A stretch of 32,165 nt of DNA from Aequorivita sp. GTDB taxonomy: Bacteria; Bacteroidota; Bacteroidia; Flavobacteriales; Flavobacteriaceae. This document shows positions 16,793 through 24,569 of the stretch, piece after piece. A model generated the notes under the pieces. The model was not told where the DNA came from and searched no databases. It worked only from the letters and a program-made list of their open reading frames with translations. The stretch's first letter is position 1; each line of letters opens with the position of its first letter. The stretch spans positions 1 to 32,165 of the forward strand of contig PAZL01000067.1 in assembly GCA_002715485.1 (NCBI GenBank). The letters run 5' to 3'. The translations under genes were made by a program, and so were the position numbers.

Positions 16793-17869
16793 TTATGTTG
16801 CCGTCGCGCCTTGGCAACTGCTTCCTGCTCCTGCCGTACAACCATAACAATGTTGTGAAATAACAATTTTTCTATCATTCAAAATATCTTCGTTGTATTC
16901 TGAAATGTGCTGGATTTTACTGGCAACCTTCAATTCCAACATTTGGTTGAAATCGCAATCATACAAATAACCATCCCAACTAACTGAAATAGTATTTCGA
17001 CACATTACGTTCTTGACTGCGGCGGGATTGTATGCTTCAACTAATTGATACATATAATCCTCATAATTTTCGGAAGCAATCAGGTAATCCAAGAACCGTG
17101 AAATTGGCAAATTGGTTATTGCAAAAAGATTGTGGAAATGAATCCCAAAATCTTCCAGTAACGCTTTCTTGAAATCTTTTTCCATGCTCGCCTGGTCGCC
17201 CGGCAAAAAAGCACCACTTGGATTATAGACCAAATCCAACCGCAAATTGCTATCGGGCATTCCGTAACCGACGGCATTCAATTCCTGTAATGCTTTAATG
17301 GATTGGTCAAAAACACCCTCACCACGTTGTTTATCAGTTTTTCCACGAGTCCAATGTGGCATGCTGCTAACAACGTGTACGTTGTGACTTTTGAAAAACT
17401 CCGGAAGGTCGTAATATTTTTTATTGGCGCGGATAATCGTCAAGTTACTTCGAACGATAAAATCTTGAATACCAGCTTTACTTGCCTCATCTACAAACCA
17501 ACGGAAATCTGGGTTCATTTCGGGAGCGCCTCCAGTTAAGTCTAACGTATGGGCGCCCGTGTTTCGGATAACCTTTAAACACTGCTCCATTGTTTCGCGC
17601 GTCATTATCTCTTTTCGATCTGGTCCAGCATCTACGTGGCAATGCTCGCAAACCTGATTGCACATATAGCCAACGTTAATTTGAAGAATTTCAAGTTTCT
17701 TCGGTCGCAGCGGAAACTGATCGGTTTCCTTTATTTTTTGTGAAAAAGTAGGAAGCTCGCCATTGGCAAATATGCCGTTGGAGAGTTTTTCCAACTGTTT
17801 ATTTGCGATAGCAAGATCACTGTGACGTTTATGAAGAGATTGTTGTTTTTTCTTTTTTTCCTTAAGCAT
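16793..17869 (-). CDS. arsS: Arsenosugar biosynthesis radical SAM protein ArsS
   Basis: A 358-residue radical SAM enzyme. The cluster motif is C70-x3-C74-x2-C77 in GYMCNQVCEHCHVDAGP, followed by LDLTGGAPEMN. The C-terminal auxiliary-cluster region carries C-R-N near WDGYLYDCDFNQ and ends HCYGCTAGAGSSCQG (C341, C344, C352), the signature of the ArsS/TIGR04167 family. Characterised cyanobacterial ArsS joins a SAM-derived 5'-deoxyadenosyl group to dimethylarsenic. Some family members are selenoproteins; here these positions are ordinary cysteines and I see no in-frame TGA. The N-terminus is very Lys-rich. It is flanked by a 56-aa membrane protein gene (36 nt upstream) and the rhodanese gene (29 nt downstream). 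Confidence 0.95.
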   Translation of the reverse strand: MLKEKKKKQQSLHKRHSDLAIANKQLEKLSNGIFANGELPTFSQKIKETDQFPLRPKKLEILQINVGYMCNQVCEHCHVDAGPDRKEIMTRETMEQCLKVIRNTGAHTLDLTGGAPEMNPDFRWFVDEASKAGIQDFIVRSNLTIIRANKKYYDLPEFFKSHNVHVVSSMPHWTRGKTDKQRGEGVFDQSIKALQELNAVGYGMPDSNLRLDLVYNPSGAFLPGDQASMEKDFKKALLEDFGIHFHNLFAITNLPISRFLDYLIASENYEDYMYQLVEAYNPAAVKNVMCRNTISVSWDGYLYDCDFNQMLELKVASKIQHISEYNEDILNDRKIVISQHCYGCTAGAGSSCQGATAT

Positions 17870-17905
17870 ATAATTTTTTTCGAATGAAAATTCGGGAGAA
17901 TGATT

Positions 17906-18076
17906 TTAAGCAGTTTGCCTTTTCTTGAGAAAGGACATGAGCATCAAACCAATACCAATTCCGAATAAACCTCCCTTTAAAAAATCGGAAAGGTTGATGT
18001 ATTGTGTAAGTATAAATGTTGCTGCATTTACAAACAGACCTAGGGATAGAAGGGTGAAATTGATTTTGTTTTTCAT
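17906..18076 (-). CDS. Small two-helix membrane protein, 56 aa, uncharacterised
   Basis: A short frame, ATG at 18074-18076 and TAA at 17906-17908, encoding 56 residues: MKNKINFTLLSLGLF at the start, hydrophobic segments at about 7-24 and 35-49 with GGLFGIGIGLML in the second, and a basic tail KKRQTA. It has no cysteine or conserved motif I recognise. Spacing of 12 nt from the upstream CMD gene and 36 nt to arsS places it firmly inside the arsenosugar operon, supporting real expression. It could be a small membrane anchor or transporter accessory for the pathway; no function is assigned. Confidence 0.7.
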   Translation of the reverse strand: MKNKINFTLLSLGLFVNAATFILTQYINLSDFLKGGLFGIGIGLMLMSFLKKRQTA

Positions 18077-18088
18077 AGCTGTTCTATT

Positions 18089-18427
18089 TTACATTTCAAG
18101 TTTGTTCACTTTATTCATCATTTGTACGCCGTGCACCAAGCTGGCTCCACTTTTAATAGCTGCTCCTACGTGAACTGCTTCCATCATTTCTTCTTTAGTG
18201 ATCCCGCGCTGTAACCCGTCCTTTGAATAGGCATCAATACAATAAGGGCACATTTCGGTATGGGCAACGGCAAGGGCAATGAGTGATTTTTCACGGGCAG
18301 ATAGTGCGCCTTCTTCAAAGACTTTTCCATAATATTCAAAAAATTTTTCACCGAGCTCTTTGCTCCATTCTGTAATATTTCCAAATCTTTTTAAATCTGC
18401 TGGGTCATAATAATTCTGTGAGGCCAT
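18089..18427 (-). CDS. Arsenosugar-biosynthesis-associated peroxidase-like (CMD/AhpD family) protein
   Basis: A 112-residue all-helical carboxymuconolactone decarboxylase-type protein. The redox pair is C60-P-Y-C63 in HTEMCPYCIDAYSKDG. AhpD-type peroxidases have a His four residues after the second Cys (CxxCxxxH); here that position is Tyr67, so the usual proton relay is missing, with H56 just before the motif. NCBI uses the name arsenosugar biosynthesis-associated peroxidase-like protein for close relatives. It could act as a dithiol reductant or arsenic-thiol carrier in the pathway. It is the first gene of the operon; a candidate promoter lies at 18477-18508. Confidence 0.85.
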   Translation of the reverse strand: MASQNYYDPADLKRFGNITEWSKELGEKFFEYYGKVFEEGALSAREKSLIALAVAHTEMCPYCIDAYSKDGLQRGITKEEMMEAVHVGAAIKSGASLVHGVQMMNKVNKLEM

Positions 18428-18476
18428 AGGAGTGCTTTATTTATAAGTACGAAATTTTAGGTGTTTTGGTTTTCAA

Positions 18477-18508
18477 TAAAGGTAAATATAGGCAAGTAGT
18501 CTTTCAAA
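18477..18508 (-). promoter_or_regulatory. Candidate promoter of the arsenosugar operon
   Basis: Read on the minus strand, TTTG (18508-18505) is followed after 20 nt by TACCTTTA (18484-18477), one mismatch from the Bacteroidota -7 consensus TAnnTTTG. It would start transcription near 18470, giving a leader of roughly 45 nt before the CMD gene. This is a pattern match only; I saw no adjacent ArsR-type operator. Confidence 0.35.
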
Positions 18509-18537
18509 AAGGAGCATGCTTACGAAAGTTTAACAAT

Positions 18538-19290
18538 TTAATCAAAAGAATAAACAAAGCCGCTTTCCAGATTGTACTGTGAGTTTGGAATGCCAAGAGC
18601 GGGGGTTTCATCATATATAAAGGTGTAAGTGGTTTTGAAGGCAAAGTTTTTAAATAAATCAATCAGCAATGAACTTTGGTTTGATACACGATAATCTCCA
18701 AAGTCTTTGAGTTTAGGTTGATAATAAGTAGTACTTACAAGGCTTATGGTTTCGGTTGGGTACAAACTGAAGGAAAGATAGGAAGTGCTCCTAAAATCAC
18801 GTTGAAGTGGGGTTACACCATCGCTGAGCTCCTCTTGTTCATACATTATATGCGTTCCCAAATAGAATTTATAATTTTCTGAACTAGTTAGTTTAAAGCG
18901 TGGTCCCGTTCCAACGAGTCCCCTAAAATCTATTTTTGAAACTTTGTTATACTGCGCTTGCGCAAAAACCTCCCATGCTATTCTAGGATGAAACCTATAA
19001 TTATAGCGAAGATGGGTTATTCCCGCGTTTTCAAATTTGTTGCCTTCAATGTTTTTTAATTCAATATCATTCTTCAACAGGACCAAATGCTTATTCATTT
19101 TGTATTGTAGGTGTGTACTGCTGCTAAAGGCGAAATAATCATTTACATCGCGTTTCAATGAAAAGCCAAGACTCACAGAGCCCGAAAAACCAGAGGTATC
19201 AGTTACTTTCCGAAGCGATTCGGCATTAAGTATTTGGGATTTTACAGTAAATGAAAAGCATATAAAGAAAAGCGCAATTAAATATTTCAT
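18538..19290 (-). CDS. DUF481-like outer-membrane beta-barrel protein
   Basis: I place the start at the ATG at 19290 (MKYLIALFFICFSFTVKSQ), a typical signal peptide ending near residue 20; a longer TTG reading to 19320 adds an unlikely leader across a palindrome. The 250-residue mature protein is rich in alternating aromatic strands, ends in YNLESGFVYSFD with a C-terminal aromatic/Phe typical of BAM substrates, and resembles the DUF481 (YdiY-like) family, which is predicted to form an outer membrane barrel. Function unknown. It lies 110 nt upstream of the arsenosugar operon start in the same direction, with the candidate promoter in between. Confidence 0.75.
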   Translation of the reverse strand: MKYLIALFFICFSFTVKSQILNAESLRKVTDTSGFSGSVSLGFSLKRDVNDYFAFSSSTHLQYKMNKHLVLLKNDIELKNIEGNKFENAGITHLRYNYRFHPRIAWEVFAQAQYNKVSKIDFRGLVGTGPRFKLTSSENYKFYLGTHIMYEQEELSDGVTPLQRDFRSTSYLSFSLYPTETISLVSTTYYQPKLKDFGDYRVSNQSSLLIDLFKNFAFKTTYTFIYDETPALGIPNSQYNLESGFVYSFD

Positions 19291-19305
19291 GCTAATTTTC
19301 AATAA

Positions 19306-19320
19306 TTGGTTAGTAACCAA
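19306..19320. promoter_or_regulatory. 15-bp palindrome, possible operator
   Basis: TTGGTTA-G-TAACCAA is a perfect inverted repeat (7-bp arms, 1-nt centre) 15 bp upstream of the DUF481-like start codon, in a 60-nt intergenic gap. The short, odd-centred symmetry suits a dimeric repressor site better than a terminator. No regulator gene lies nearby, so binding is speculative. Confidence 0.3.
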
Positions 19321-19350
19321 AAATAATCAAAAGGTTTAAATAAGTAGAAT

Positions 19351-19698
19351 TTACTGGTTTTCCAGATAATTTTTTAAAACAATGGCTTGGTTGTGTTTTT
19401 CATCCTTTGCCCCATATAGAAGTGTGAGGCGTTTATCTTTTGCTTTTTCCAACAGTTGTTGTACCAGTTTTGAATGGTTTTCCAGTTCTTTTTTATATTT
19501 TTTTGAGAAATCATCAAATCGCTTTTCTTCGTGGTCAAACCATTTTCGAAGTTCCGTTGAAGGGGCGATTTCCTTCATCCATTCGTCCAGTTTTGCATCT
19601 CCTTTGCTTACGCCACGTGGCCAAACACGATCTATCAAAATCCTTGTACCATCACGATTGGCTGGTTTTTCGTAAATACGTTTTGTTTGAATGTCCAT
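19351..19698 (-). CDS. DUF488 family protein (YeaO-like)
   Basis: A 115-residue cytosolic protein with the DUF488 landmarks: KRIYEKP (6-12), RILIDRVWPRGVSKGDAKLD (19-38), EWMKEIAPSTELRKWFDH (39-56), a charged middle helix, and LTLLYGAKDEKHNQA (91-105). The family is widespread and small but has no proven function. It follows the tryptophan dioxygenase-like gene by 21 nt on the same strand. Confidence 0.85.
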   Translation of the reverse strand: MDIQTKRIYEKPANRDGTRILIDRVWPRGVSKGDAKLDEWMKEIAPSTELRKWFDHEEKRFDDFSKKYKKELENHSKLVQQLLEKAKDKRLTLLYGAKDEKHNQAIVLKNYLENQ

Positions 19699-19719
19699 AA
19701 TTTCACAAATTCCAAATGG

Positions 19720-20625
19720 TTATTCGCCCCAGTTGGCAATTTCTTCATCGGTCCAGAGGGTGGGGAAGAATTTACGTTGTTGATATTTTGGATGTAGGTA
19801 TTTTTTCCATTCCGAACCACCCGTTGCAGTTTTGTTTTCTCCTTTGCTGTTTAAATAATGCTGTGCTGTATCTAAATGTACCATAGGCCAAGCCACGTTG
19901 TAAAAATGGTCAAACTGCTGCAGTTTTTCTTTTAGTTCTTCGGAAGGGTTTTCCATTTGGGCCACTCGTTCTTCCAGCGTTTTTCCATTTACATTTTCAG
20001 CCAGTGCTTTGAAATCTGCTTCATATTTTTCGATGAAAAGCTGAAGGGTAAGTGTCATTTTACCAGTTTTTCTATTTAGACCGGCATCTTTCCAATAAAT
20101 ATGCTTGAAATAATCGTCAATAGTTGGGCTTTGCGGTAATCTTTCTCTTCCTTCGGAATTGATTAAATTTTCAAGCCGAGTGCTGTAAAGTTCCAATATT
20201 CTGAACTGTGCGCTCTGAAAACCACTTGCAGGGGTAAGGGTGGAGCGGAAGGTATTGTAATCTTCATAGCTCATTCCGTTTTTCATAATATCAAAAGAAG
20301 TGATGAGCATTCGGGTGTATCTTTTTAATCTATCCAGTTTTGTTAGCCAGATTTCCTCCGCAAGGTTTTCACCTTCCGAAAGTTGTTTTATTTCGTGGAT
20401 CATCATTTTTAGGGTAAGTTCCGTTACCTGATGGTACATCACAAATATTTCTTCATCCTTAAAATCGGTTCTTGTTTTTTGGAGTGATAGCAACGTGTCC
20501 ACTTGAATATAATCCCAATAGGTTATTGGTTTTGCCTGTAAAAGCCCTTTAAGGTAGGTTTCGGGATTTTCGCCCAGATTTTTATACTTTTCCTCCAGTG
20601 CTTTTATTATTTCTGAATTGTCCAT
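19720..20625 (-). CDS. kynA: Tryptophan 2,3-dioxygenase family protein
   Basis: A 301-residue helical heme protein. The substrate-side motif YHQVTELTLKMMIHEI contains H65, which corresponds to the active-site His55 of Xanthomonas TDO. The C-terminal region HLDTAQHYL (250-258; H250 or H256 is the probable heme ligand) is followed by TATGGSEWKKYL, the equivalent of the GTGGSSGY motif that closes over the substrate. TDO opens the indole ring of L-tryptophan to N-formylkynurenine. The loop spacing between the His and GG differs somewhat from classical TDO, so the enzyme may be a divergent subgroup. No other kynurenine-pathway gene adjoins it. Confidence 0.85.
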   Translation of the reverse strand: MDNSEIIKALEEKYKNLGENPETYLKGLLQAKPITYWDYIQVDTLLSLQKTRTDFKDEEIFVMYHQVTELTLKMMIHEIKQLSEGENLAEEIWLTKLDRLKRYTRMLITSFDIMKNGMSYEDYNTFRSTLTPASGFQSAQFRILELYSTRLENLINSEGRERLPQSPTIDDYFKHIYWKDAGLNRKTGKMTLTLQLFIEKYEADFKALAENVNGKTLEERVAQMENPSEELKEKLQQFDHFYNVAWPMVHLDTAQHYLNSKGENKTATGGSEWKKYLHPKYQQRKFFPTLWTDEEIANWGE

Positions 20626-20700
20626 TTTGTTCTTTTGGTAAAAATCCCTTAAAAATAAAGGTTATTTTCGGTTTTTCTAAAGGATTGATGAATCAGTTTT

Positions 20701-20745
20701 AAAGAAAAAGCCCTGTTGCAAAATGTGCAACAGGGCTTTTTAATT
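20701..20745 (-). terminator. Terminator after ppiD-like gene, probably bidirectional
   Basis: Perfect 15-bp inverted repeat AAAAGCCCTGTTGCA (20706-20720) and TGCAACAGGGCTTTT (20726-20740), 5-nt loop. On the minus strand the stem ends in a T-run (CTTTTTCTTT) just downstream of the ppiD-like stop at 20760; the plus-strand side also ends in five Ts. Confidence 0.85.
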
Positions 20746-20759
20746 ATTTATGTATTCTA

Positions 20760-22871
20760 TTAATAGAAAGTAGCACGATTGTCCTCAATATCGGCTTTCT
20801 TTTTAAGTGCGTTATAAACTGCGCTTTGAGATGCTGGAGCTGCCTTAGAACTCAATTGGTTTGCATAGTTTACGTATGATTCCAACTTGGGCGCTGGGTT
20901 AAAAGCAGTGGTTCTTATTTTATAAACCCCATTTTTACCATCAATCAAACCGGTTGACTCCCCTGGTTTTGTTCCGAAGGCCGTGCCCACAACTTTTGGT
21001 TCGTTGTTAGCGCCAACCATAGGATTAGCCATTGTGACGCCCGTACCATTCTGTACACTCACGCCTTGGTTTTTGGCTATATCTTCAATTGTGTTTCCAG
21101 TGATCGACTCACGTATTTTTTGAGCCTTTTTCTCGTTCATTAAAATAGGCTTAACAGTTTCAGTAGCTTGTGCGACACTCATTAGGCCTTTTTCATTTTT
21201 ACGGGTAAGTTGGGCAATTATGTATCCTTCAGGAACACTGAATCTTTTTATGTCTCCAACTTTAGTATCTTCATTAAACGCCCAGTTAACAATAGGACGA
21301 TTGGCGCCAATACCAGGGATGTTAGAATCCATTTTTCCAAGATTGTTTACTGGCTTTACTTCAAGGTTCTGTGCTTGTGCCAGTTCTGTAAAGTCACCAT
21401 CTTTTAAGGCTACCTCAAATTTTGAAGCCTTAAAGAAAACATCGTCAGTTGTTTTTTTGGAGGGCTCAACATTCTTTACAACTGTTGCAAGCTTAACGGC
21501 TTTTTTAGGTTCAGACTGCTTTCCTACCTCTACAATGTGAAAACCAAAATCTGTTTCTACTAAACCAATAGTTCCGGTTGGATTATTGAAAATGAATTTA
21601 TCAAAGGCTGGAACCATTCGTCCAGGCGTGGAACTTCCGAGATCCCCTCCGTTTTGGCTAGAGCTATCATCTGAAAATTCAGCTGCAAGTTCCGCAAATT
21701 TGGATTTGTCCTTTTTCACAACTCCCAAAAGGCTATCTGCAAGTTTTTGTGCTTCTTCCTTAGTCTTTGTAATAGTTTCTGGAGCTCGTAAAGTTCCAGC
21801 GTATCTTATTAAAATATGTTTTGATTCAGCAGAATCCGGCATTTTCTTGGTTTCTAGAACCTTAGAAAGGTAGAAAGCGTTGTCAACTTTATAAGGGCCA
21901 TAAATATCGCCATCATTTAGGTTTATAAGCGTGTCTGCAACAGTTGCCGGTAACTGGCTCTTGAACATCCAAGTGTCGTAGTAAGGTACATCGGAATTTG
22001 CATTTACATATTCTTCGTAGTCTTTTGTATTTCTAAAACCAGGAATTGTATCGTTGCTCTTTGTGTCTTGGTTAAATTCTACTTTGTTGTTCAACAGTGC
22101 AGCTGTTTCAGTTTTAGCTTCTGCAATATCGGCTTCTGATGGTTCTTCAGAAAAGAAAACATATTGAATGTCTGCCTGTGCATCAACTTCATAATCGCTT
22201 GGGTGCGCAGCAACATATTTCTTTATTTCATCGTCTGAAACATTTACATCCTCATCGGCAATTTTGCTGTATGGAATCATTACATAACTGAAGTTCAAGT
22301 TGTCATTCTGAAAATGATATTCTTGCTCACCTTCAGCAATTGTGGTGCGCAAACCTCCTTTTATCATATTGAAATAGGTGCGCTGAAGTACGCCTTCTGC
22401 TGTGTTTTGCTCAAAATCTAACCACTGCTGATACATTGCTGGTGATGAAGCTTTAATACTTGCAATGTACTCCTGAATTTTACCATCATCAACCTGTCCA
22501 GCTTCATTAAGAAAAGTGGGATTGTTTGCTAAAGAAGTTTTAAGTGCATCGTCTAACTGTGCCTTTTCAACAGAAAGACCTGCTTTTTCATATTGTTCTT
22601 CCAAAATAACACGGCGAAGTTCTCTGTCCCAAACCATATTCACGGCTTGTGAAGTGTTTGAGTTTGGCCCCATGTTGCGTTGGGTGGCATCTACCTCTTC
22701 CATAAAACTTTGTCGGGAAATGTCAGTGCCATTTATGGTGGCAATTGTATCCTGAACCTTTGTGCCGCCGCCTTTGGTTAATACATCACTTAAAATAAAG
22801 GCGAAAAGCGCCAATGCAATAATGAGGATAAGAAATATCCCACGTTTTCTAATACTGTTTAAAATTGCCAT
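20760..22871 (-). CDS. PpiD-like periplasmic peptidyl-prolyl isomerase / chaperone
   Basis: A 703-residue protein anchored by one N-terminal helix (residues 11-30), with a SurA_N/PpiD-like chaperone region (about 37-175), a long helical middle and a parvulin (PpiC) domain at about 349-452 (HILIRYAG, FAELAAEFSDD, GGDLGSSTPGRMVPAFDKF, TDFGFHIVEV). A second, weaker helical/rotamase-like part follows to the C-terminus. It should help fold outer membrane and secreted proteins at the inner-membrane surface. It is last in the CoaX-to-PpiD envelope block, 194 nt after the CorC-like gene, and is followed by a strong terminator. Confidence 0.9.
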   Translation of the reverse strand: MAILNSIRKRGIFLILIIALALFAFILSDVLTKGGGTKVQDTIATINGTDISRQSFMEEVDATQRNMGPNSNTSQAVNMVWDRELRRVILEEQYEKAGLSVEKAQLDDALKTSLANNPTFLNEAGQVDDGKIQEYIASIKASSPAMYQQWLDFEQNTAEGVLQRTYFNMIKGGLRTTIAEGEQEYHFQNDNLNFSYVMIPYSKIADEDVNVSDDEIKKYVAAHPSDYEVDAQADIQYVFFSEEPSEADIAEAKTETAALLNNKVEFNQDTKSNDTIPGFRNTKDYEEYVNANSDVPYYDTWMFKSQLPATVADTLINLNDGDIYGPYKVDNAFYLSKVLETKKMPDSAESKHILIRYAGTLRAPETITKTKEEAQKLADSLLGVVKKDKSKFAELAAEFSDDSSSQNGGDLGSSTPGRMVPAFDKFIFNNPTGTIGLVETDFGFHIVEVGKQSEPKKAVKLATVVKNVEPSKKTTDDVFFKASKFEVALKDGDFTELAQAQNLEVKPVNNLGKMDSNIPGIGANRPIVNWAFNEDTKVGDIKRFSVPEGYIIAQLTRKNEKGLMSVAQATETVKPILMNEKKAQKIRESITGNTIEDIAKNQGVSVQNGTGVTMANPMVGANNEPKVVGTAFGTKPGESTGLIDGKNGVYKIRTTAFNPAPKLESYVNYANQLSSKAAPASQSAVYNALKKKADIEDNRATFY

Positions 22872-23065
22872 TTGATGTTCGTAATTTATATTGCTTCACT
22901 TCCGCATCTGCGAACAGGAAGGGTTTGGTTGTGATTTTCTTTTGGTTCCTAATAAATTATAAGGTTCTTTAAGAATTGTTGCTTTTATTATTTAGGGGGC
23001 GAAAATACCATTTTCCTACCATTAATAAAAAAGTATATTAAAAAAAGTGAGGAATAATTGAAAAT

Positions 23066-24319
23066 CTAACTTTCAGAAATATTTTTCACTTCCACTAGTT
23101 CAATTTTAGTACTTGAAACTTCCAGAATTGTAAATATATAATCTTCAATTTCAACAGTTTCGCCTTGTTCTGGGATCTCTTCGGTATGGTTTACGATTAG
23201 GCCGCCCAAAGTCTCGTAATTTTCACTTTCTTCCAAATCCAGTTTGTAAGTTTCATTGAGGTAATCTACTTCCAAACGTGCGGAAAATTTATAATGGCCT
23301 TCGCCAAGTTCTTCTTCAATAAGGGCAATGCTGTCGTGTTCGTCCTCAATATCGCCAAAAAGCTCTTCGATAATATCTTCTACGGTAATAATACCGCTGG
23401 TCCCACCATATTCGTCAATTACTACCGCAATGCTTTTTCTTTTTTTGCTGAGAATGCCCAATACATCTTTAACCAGCATGGTTTCTGGAACAAATACCAC
23501 TGGCATCAATACCTTTTTAATGCTGGTTGGTTTTTTGAAAAGCTCAAACGAATGCACGTAGCCCAAAATATCATCAATATTTTCTTTGTAGACCAGTATT
23601 TTTGAAAGCCCTGTTTCTGTAAAAATTTTAGCGAGTTCTTTAGGTGTAGTGTTAATATCTACCGCTACCACTTCAGTTCTCGGAATCATGGCTTCGCGCG
23701 ATTTAACTTCAGAAAAATCGAGAGCGTTTTGGAATATCTGTATTTCCGAATCCATTTCTTCCTTGGTTTCGGCAATTTCCATTTGTTCTGAAATATAATT
23801 TCCAAGTTCCAGTTTACTGAAGGTCAATTGCACAGTATCTCCTTCAGATTTAAAAATTAATTTCAATACTAAGTCTGAAATCCAAATAATAAATTCTGAA
23901 ATAAGTGAAAAAAGAAAGTAAAAGAAATATGCGGGTACTGCAAAAATTTTGACTAAGCTGTTTGCGTAAATTTGAAAGAAAACCTTTGGCAGAAATTCTG
24001 CGGTAAGCAAGATGATAATTGTGGAAATTATAGTCTGTAGAAGCAGTCCCGTGAACCCTGCAATAGGAATGTAATCCATTAAAAGGTCACCCATAAAAAA
24101 ACCGTAAACAACGAGGGCAATGTTGTTGCCCACAAGCATAGTTGCTATAAATTTTGAAGGGCGTTTGGTTATTTTTTTAAGAACACCTGCTAAAAAAGTA
24201 TTCTGTTTCTTTTCAATTTCAATATGAATTTTATTTGAAGAAACATATGCAATCTCCATACCCGAAAAGAAGGCGGATAGAAGTAACATAGCTATTATAA
24301 TTAGGATACTGTAATCCAT
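23066..24319 (-). CDS. CNNM/CorC-type hemolysin-family membrane protein
   Basis: A 417-residue protein with a DUF21/CNNM transmembrane domain (about residues 1-155, four helices, including SAFFSGMEIAYVSSNK), a CBS pair (MIPRTEVVAVD at about 210-220 and AVVIDEYGGTSGIITVEDIIEELFGDI at about 295-320) and a C-terminal CorC_HlyC domain (YKFSARLEVDYLNE to the end). The family is linked to Mg2+/Co2+ export or efflux control. It resembles the flavobacterial gliding protein GldE, but gldD is not adjacent, so I do not use that name. It is spaced 55 nt from the small membrane protein gene. Confidence 0.88.
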   Translation of the reverse strand: MDYSILIIIAMLLLSAFFSGMEIAYVSSNKIHIEIEKKQNTFLAGVLKKITKRPSKFIATMLVGNNIALVVYGFFMGDLLMDYIPIAGFTGLLLQTIISTIIILLTAEFLPKVFFQIYANSLVKIFAVPAYFFYFLFSLISEFIIWISDLVLKLIFKSEGDTVQLTFSKLELGNYISEQMEIAETKEEMDSEIQIFQNALDFSEVKSREAMIPRTEVVAVDINTTPKELAKIFTETGLSKILVYKENIDDILGYVHSFELFKKPTSIKKVLMPVVFVPETMLVKDVLGILSKKRKSIAVVIDEYGGTSGIITVEDIIEELFGDIEDEHDSIALIEEELGEGHYKFSARLEVDYLNETYKLDLEESENYETLGGLIVNHTEEIPEQGETVEIEDYIFTILEVSSTKIELVEVKNISES

Positions 24320-24374
24320 TTAGAAATTTAAATGTTCAATTGTTACGATTCAAAAGTGGATGGAATCCTGGAAG

Positions 24375-24569
24375 CTATTTGTTTCTTTCCTCCATTTTTT
24401 TCCGAAAATTTCTTTTGAAAAAAAACATGAATATTGCAAGAACTACAAAAAATAAAAACAAGTATGCACGATAGGGCTGGCTTTCCCAATTATTTATTGC
24501 TTCATAGGTAAAAAATACTGCGATGATAAGATAGGCATATTCAAAAAAACGGTAAACTTTATTTAACAT
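24375..24569 (-). CDS. Small two-helix membrane protein, 64 aa
   Basis: Start placed at the ATG at 24569 (MLNKVYRFFEYAY); the only upstream option is a TTG that would extend it by 7 residues. The start overlaps the lptC stop (24559) by 11 nt, so translation is coupled. Two hydrophobic stretches (about residues 8-24 and 36-51) are followed by a strongly basic tail (FKRNFRKKMEERNK). The sequence has no motif I recognise. Its position directly after lptC hints at a link to lipopolysaccharide export, but the family function is unknown. Confidence 0.72.
   Translation of the reverse strand: MLNKVYRFFEYAYLIIAVFFTYEAINNWESQPYRAYLFLFFVVLAIFMFFFKRNFRKKMEERNK

Noticed and set aside
16793-17869. Possible selenoprotein version of ArsS
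   Set aside because: The C-terminal motif positions are read as Cys and no in-frame TGA or adjacent hairpin was needed to complete the family length.
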